Shown piece after piece: positions 58,093-64,000 of a stretch of 64,000 nucleotides of DNA. The notes under the pieces were generated by a model. That model did no database searches, had not been told where the DNA came from, and saw only the letters and a program-made list of their open reading frames with translations. The position numbers were made by a program, and so were the translations under genes. The stretch's first letter is position 1; the number at the start of each line of letters is the position of its first letter. Source of the DNA: Cystobasidium ongulense (lineage: Eukaryota; Basidiomycota; Cystobasidiomycetes; Cystobasidiales; Cystobasidiaceae); NCBI GenBank assembly GCA_022835595.1, contig BQUP01000001.1:2604001-2668000 (forward strand), written 5' to 3'.

Positions 58093-58832
58093 TGTGAGCG
58101 TGTATCAGGACTGGATAGATTAGCTTCTCATGATCTGATTAGAATGCAGTCAACAGCAGTGTGTCCGACATTAACTCTTGCTGCCGTGTTCGTCTGCAGG
58201 AAAGTGCTGGAACACGTGATTAAGCGTAGTCAGCAAAGCTTCGGGGACTCGGCTATCATACACCATATCATACAGACACATCCAGACACTTCCAGCATTT
58301 CGTATATAGCTACATTTCCACAATCTAATTTCTACTTCTCCACCCGGTCAAACAGCATTGGTGAACCGGCAAAAAAACCAACTAACCCACTACAAAACCG
58401 TAACAAAAGAAAAAGAGAAGAAAGAAAAAGAGCAGACATACTTGTATAGATATAGAAAGAGAACTGGAGAAATAAAGCCCCAAGGCGGCACAGCATTTAT
58501 AGGAGACGGAAATAGCAGAGAACCCGACTGAGATATAGCACTAGTCGTTTGTCTTTGGTCTATTTCGCTTCTTCGAGGAAGCTCTTTTGTTGTTATTTTT
58601 GTATTTTGAAAAGTCCATATCCCAATCCTCTATGGAAGGGTGTGTAGCAGGAAAACGACGAGAAGGCATGCGTAACGAAGTTGCATAGATTGAGAAAGCA
58701 GGCAGAACGAAATTGCGATAGGTATAGATGGAAAATGACCATAATTGCGAAAAGAGGGAAGAAGAAGGTTTCCGAAATAGTATTTTGATCAGTCCGTAGT
58801 GAATGTATCGAGCCGTTTGAGTGGTTGACGTC
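58093..58832. other. Intergenic region
   Basis: About 740 bases: promoter of the RING gene and 3' flank of the large HSF-like gene. A plus-strand frame at 57979-58449 overlaps the RING gene antisense and ends in low-complexity Lys/Arg; not called. Confidence 0.4.
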
Positions 58833-61800
58833 TCAACTGGTATATAGTGTAGCGAGGGGAGAAATGAACTGTTCGATTAACATAGAATCTTCACTTTCAT
58901 CATCGTCCGACACAGTAATAACAGCTTCGTGTAACTGTCTCATTGCGTAGGATGATGAGCGATGAGTACCAACGAAAATACCAGCAAGAGTCATACTCTG
59001 TAAGAATGGCATTTGTAGAAGCAAACCATCAGGTGTGAGTAGCTCATTCTCTTTCCATTTTTTAGGTGTTGCAGGACAAGGATCGAAAGGTGTTGTTACT
59101 GTTGGTGTTGTTGAAGAAGAAGAACCAAACGGTGATGATGCTGTAAGAACGGATTGTTCAGGATCGGCGTCGCCGACCGTGCCATGGGATTCGACTCGTG
59201 AAGTAGGCCATTCCTTTTCAGGTATGATGCAGCACTCTTTCCCCTTGAATTTGAGATTTACACTCTCAGCTTGAATAGCAGTGGATCTAGACCATAGCAC
59301 AGAGCCTTCGGAATCGCTTCTTTCCAAGCCAGTATTTTTCTGGAAAATATAGGGTGATGTGACGACATTGTCAGAAATAATGCCCGGGAGACCAGCATTC
59401 ATTGATCTTGGGGATGGCATATAGATATTGAATAGTGAGTCTACTAGATCATCATCGTCCGTATCTTGCTTTGATAGGGCTGCCTGAGTCTGGTCTGGAA
59501 CGAAAGCAGAAGTTGACGTTGGGTGGAGGTACTGCGGATCCATGCCGTTGCATGGCGTGCGGCTGCCATTCACTCCATTATTGATGGAAGTCAGACTTTC
59601 CTCATCGACCTGCCTAGAATCCGTATGACTCGGCGATGCAGATTCTATCTTTAAGGTAGGAACTGTTTGCAAATTGTTCATGTTCATGACCAATTCGGTA
59701 TTCTCCCCTAGCGAACACGCAGCTGCAATCTTCTGTTGGATGAGATCGAGCGGTACTTTCACATTGTCATGAGGAAGGATAGATCCAAATGAGACACACA
59801 TCCCTTCAGAGTGTTCCCGAGTACTGTTCATGGTATACGAAGCTTCTTCTTTCTCTGCTGCACCGTCGATTCTCATCTCGGTCTCTTCTTCTTGAGCCTG
59901 GATTTCATTTACCTTCACAGGCATCCCACGAGTGAATGCAATATTCATTCCAAGGATGGAATGTGCATGCGCAACACTAGAGAGGCAGGGCTCCGAAGCG
60001 CTAAGCCTTTCCCTTGCGGTCTTTGCGATCGATTCTTCTCTAGGTGTGCTGGGACCATTGAATGGCAATTGTCGGGCAACTGGGCGAGGAGCATCAAAGA
60101 CTGGAGAACCAGCTTTCAGAGTTGCTTTCTTCACAGCCATGACGGCATCAAGAATAGTGTCTTGTCGATGTTCTTCCTTTTGCATTGGTAAAGGTTCTGA
60201 TACGACAGAAGACAACTCGGAGCTAGTATCATCGATTGAATCTTGCCTTTTGTTTTCGATGTGAGCTCGACATCTTGGTATAATAGGCGAACGATCTGGA
60301 GGAGAAGACAGCTCAATCTCCATTTGCGTCTCATCTTCCCGATTTTTCGCTTCGGCTTCTTCCAATTTTGGGGCTTTACAGTCAAAAACTGCTTCAAGCA
60401 TCTCTTGCTTAACCTTTATTTCGAAATCCGGACTCTTGGCGCGCTTTAAAGCTCGTAACAATCTCATCGAAGTACCACAATCTTCGACGACATGAGGAAG
60501 ATATTCAACATCCCCGCCGTGTACTTCATCTTCTTCGATTATAACAGCTTTGATCTTCGAGTTAAAATGTACAAATTCGGAAACTCCACCAAATTCATCT
60601 TCGACTTCATTCTTCTTCTGTGCTGCTACTGATCGACTACCGCGAAGCGGATATCGCTTGATACTTGTACCATCGCTTTTGTCGGGAGTTACAGAAGTAG
60701 AAAATGGGGCAGTGCATCCAAAGCGGCTTTGTTTGTCATCACGAGGAGAAAGCGACATATGTTTCTTGCCAGAGTAAACGTTGCTAGCAAGTCTTGCGGA
60801 GCGTAGCGGACGAGCAGCAGAGATAGGTATGGTAGGTTTAGTAGGTACGCTCTTTCCTCTCGTCAGAACTTTCTTACAGTCTTGACGATCTTTATTTTTC
60901 TTTAAAGGAGGACTATCTAGTGACTGTGCCGCGATCTTACGTTTATAATGCCATCCACGTCTGTTTCTTGGTGGTGTTGTTGGTTGTTCTGATGGAGAGA
61001 TCGATACAAGTGTTTCTTGTTTTTTAACTCTTTTTTTTGATACTACATCCCAATCAGCTACCCATGTGCTCTTTCTCTTGTTTGAGGTTCCAGATGATGC
61101 AGTATTTGCTTCATACACCTCGGATACTTTGCAAGTCTTGGTTGCTGTTTTGACAGTCTCATCGAATTGAACGCTCTTGCTCGAAGCTGCTATGATTGCT
61201 TGCTTCTTTGGAATAGGTGAGGTTGCTTTCTTGCCTACTTGAGGAGCAACAGTGGTTTGGCTTGGCTGGAGGGCGCTTTTTTCAGCAGCAGTACCAACAG
61301 TCTGAGTCGGTGTATCTCTGCGCTAAGGTTGTGAAGACAGGAAAGCAAGAAAATTGACAAGATAGATTAACAGCAAGAAGAGAAAAAGCCATGTCAGGCA
61401 CAATACCAAATCAGAACACATCACAACATAGAGGCGCTGGAGAGGCATCACCTCAAGAAGAACTGTACTCACATGAGTTTCATGCTTACAAACGTGTAAT
61501 TTAGCTTTTTGACATGATGATAGATGAGTGGCTAAACCTAGTTTGTCGACTTCATCGGGTCTAACTTTATCAAAATGATAGTTCTGTTGAAATTTGCAAA
61601 TGGGGATGAGCATGATGAAGACGCTGTCAGTGAACGAAATACTCGTTGTATATCAGGCAGCTGAAGCCTTGAAACTTACCACAAGTTGTTTATACTGGTG
61701 CGGTAAGGTAACCAACAGCACGATGATCAGTCATGTCAATGTATACGGGAGAAGATATCTAGTGCACTGAAAGTGAACATACCAAAGCCTTGAAACTGTT

Positions 61801-63179
61801 TTGATGAGTGTATCCACAGGCGTTTAATTCGTTCCGCAAACCTTCCGTATCAAAGATGAGAATGTAATCACCACAAGTAGACCAAGCTACGCTTTTACTA
61901 TGTGGGTGTGAATTGATATAGCTGTGAGTAGCCAGAGCGGGCGCAGTGATGGAGGGAAGCAGAAGAGAATGTCAGCATCAAGGAGAACTGAGTTGGAACA
62001 TCCATCAAGTTGCATGATGTAGAAAGAGAAGGACGAATATGGGTGTGTAGGAAGATATCGATTTATTGAAACTCACTTGATCAAATGTTGATCAAATTTC
62101 TTACTACGTCTGTATTCATCCGTTACTTTTTCAGGTTTCTTGCGCTCTATACTTTCACTCTTCTGGATATTTGTTCTTAAGCTTGTTTTATCGCTGTCTT
62201 TCAGAAGCAGCTTGACGTCGCGAGCGAGTTTTTGTTTTATAGGTTTTTCAATCTCTTGTTCTGTATCAGCATCTGTGTCTAATTCATTGCAAGTAAGCGA
62301 GTTATGGATTGATTGCCTCTTGATAGGGATGAATGGTTTTGGTTCGGGCAGAGAAGAAGTAGATGAAGAAGCAATTTCGGAAGGTTCTTCAGTGGCGGCG
62401 TCTTGAGTGACGTCTGGCGGGAGGTGTGTTGTTTCGTTTGTTGAGACAGCTATAGACTCGGATGATCCCTGGCTAGACGAATCACGAGGACCAAATGGTT
62501 GACGGAGTCTTCTCTTCGGTTTCACTCGTGTTGGAGCCATGGTGGTGGGAGGTAGATCAACCGATTTCGAGGGGTTAGAAGAAGAGGAAGAAGTAGGAGC
62601 GAGTGTTCTCTGTTTCGTGTGCATCGGTGGAAAAGTTCTCTGTGCCTGATCTCTTGTCTGCTTGTCTGCCAGTGTCTGCGCTTCGGAAGTGGCGAACCGG
62701 CAGACTGGAAGAGTGTCAACCTTGACAGTGCCAGGAACGGGGAGATGTGTTTCTTCAGCGTGAAAAGCGGAGAGTGTTCTTTTATGTGATGTGCGGGATG
62801 ATATGTCTGAGAGTGTGTCTAGTGATGGCATTATCGAGGTTTGCTTGGATACGAGTGAGGGCGCTCGAGGTGCAATGCTCGTCTCTGCTAGAGGGGCGAG
62901 TGGGACTTCCGGTGAAGAGCAGTGGGTGCGTCCTTCAAGGGAAGTGTTGAGTGTGTTGATTGAGGATGAAGAGGAAGACAGAAGAGAAGGGCAGATGGAG
63001 GATGTGGAAGTGTGAAGGTTCGTGTCCTGGAAGTCGTCGTCTTCGTCCTCGCTGTCGAGTGAGGATAGGTCGGAGGAGGAGCCATCGACGATGGCATTGG
63101 AGGTGCGTCGAGAGTCATGGTGGGTATGGGTTGAAGGTGTAGTTGATGCAGTACGAGTGGATGAGTGCTGCTCCTCCAT
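58833..63179 (-). CDS. Large disordered protein with a divergent HSF-type DNA-binding domain
   Basis: Five exons (63179-62077, 61921-61783, 61694-61680, 61583-61473 and 61322-58833) join in frame to 1285 residues. The first about 365 residues are Ser/Thr/Pro-rich and disordered. A winged-helix segment follows: KKFDQHLINYINSHPHSKSV, AWSTCGDYILIFDTEGLRNE, HQNSFKALYKQLVNYHFDKV and then LSSCQKAKLHVCKHETH. The third piece aligns residue for residue with the HSF recognition helix and wing start (F-x4-[KR]-Q-L-x2-Y-x-F-x-K-V). The YKQLV part is encoded by the 15-base exon. The last exon is an 830-residue disordered region with basic nuclear signals (SNKRKSTWVADWDVVSKKRV) and acidic Ser patches, ending PLATLYTS. 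Probably a nuclear regulator. The family assignment rests on the helix alignment, not on a search. Confidence 0.75.
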
Positions 63180-64000
63180 GCCGTATGATGGCTCAGAGGA
63201 TGGTGGATGAGGTTGCAGAGGAAGGTGGATAGACTGCAGAGAGAGGATGAATGAAAGCGAGTGAGCGGGTCAGACTGCCATGTAAATGATGATAGTGAAC
63301 GAAAGAGAATGAAGAAGAGAGTCAGTCGAATCAAGAAAGAGAAGCAGGACGAGCAATCTCTTCCACTTCAACAGATTTTGGCCATTTCCTTCCGAGGACA
63401 CCACCGATCCTATGCAACCAACAGCCAGTCCCCCCGACGGGCGAGCCTAGTCTCCCACAGACCAACTGCCAAATTCACATTCTCCCATGCTACAATCACC
63501 CGGCGCGCCGTTCCTGCTGGCCCAATGCTCAGTTGGTTTGGCGTCGTTCTCTCCGTGCATGCTTCGGTTCGTTCGTGCTGCATCGGCTTTGGCTGGGGTA
63601 GACCTTGTAAAGAGGAACTCTTGCGTAGAATGATTGAATAATGTAGAGACTTGTACATCTACAAGGTAGAAAGGTAGCGGCCACGGTGACAGCCTCCCTT
63701 CTTCATGTCCCTCTGCCGTAGAAGCACAAGCTATAGGGCAGTCGGACAACTTGTATTCAAATTTCATCGATATGTCATACGGTGCCATGCTTCAATTTGG
63801 TTCGTTTACGGGTTTCCATTGCTTGCAAGTTCGATGTTGAATGGACATCTTCTACCACCTTCTTCCTGGAGATCCGGCTTATCGACGAGGTGAGGGGAAG
63901 ACCAAAGTCGAATGGAGGGATGTTGTATTCTCTCAATCTGTCCATGCAAGGCGAGTGAAAGTGGTTGCTTCATCTGTACCATCCATCTCCTTCTACACGC
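63180..64000. other. Upstream region of the large HSF-like gene
   Basis: About 820 bases to the right edge, presumably its promoter. Plus-strand open frames at 63261-63641 and a minus frame at 63447-63788 are mutually overlapping, with shadow-like composition. I call nothing. Confidence 0.4.

Overview
The window is from a gene-dense fungal nuclear genome. Almost every gene is cut by several short introns, about 50-150 bases and mostly GTRNGT...YAG. The gene set (CLASP, dynactin Arp10, SKI3, NOT3/5, Rrp17, Cue1, paxillin-like LIM, MATH-BTB, Zn2Cys6 and bZIP regulators, fungal MFS, P450 and DUF2236 proteins) points to a filamentous or dimorphic fungus. The intron density and protein style suggest Basidiomycota, but I cannot place it lower. 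I see no bacterial-type operons, CRISPR, retroelements or rRNA, and I recognised no tRNA.

Layout, left to right. Minus strand: an HSF-type factor cut by the left edge (1-1604), CLASP (2290-6644), a conserved-looking charged protein (7069-8025), a novel secreted GPI-type protein (9162-10243), a large protein that may be a Red1/SYCP2-type meiotic axis component (10574-15923), and Arp10 (16104-17883). Plus strand: a secreted GH88/105 unsaturated-glycuronyl hydrolase (18093-19436). Minus strand: a Cue1-like ERAD factor (19622-20280), a near-perfect 133-base foldback (20394-20526), a 1-Cys peroxiredoxin (20804-22200), and two tandem paralogs of an F-box-like family (22614-23694 and 23952-25195). 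Plus strand: an Atf1-type bZIP (25838-28957). Minus strand: a Zn2Cys6 regulator (29611-32463), SKI3 (33021-37969) and a P450 (38252-40469). Plus strand: an ACS/Dal5-type MFS transporter (41056-43441) and a three-LIM paxillin-like protein (43898-45939). Minus strand: NOT3/5 (46086-48761). Plus strand: a DUF2236 oxygenase-like protein (49719-51663) and a MATH-BTB protein (52323-55073). Minus strand: Rrp17 (55363-56416), a RING/coiled-coil protein (56868-58092), and a 1285-residue protein with a second, divergent HSF-type domain (58833-63179).

Most genes are unrelated housekeeping loci. Functional groupings that can be defended are microtubule and dynein function (CLASP, Arp10), mRNA decay and deadenylation (SKI3, NOT3/5), and a divergently arranged P450/transporter pair that may share a promoter. 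The most unusual items are the foldback, the F-box-like tandem family, the putative meiotic axis protein, the BTB domain interrupted by a long acidic insert, the microexons (9 and 15 bases), and the HSF-like domain whose recognition helix is encoded by a 15-base exon.
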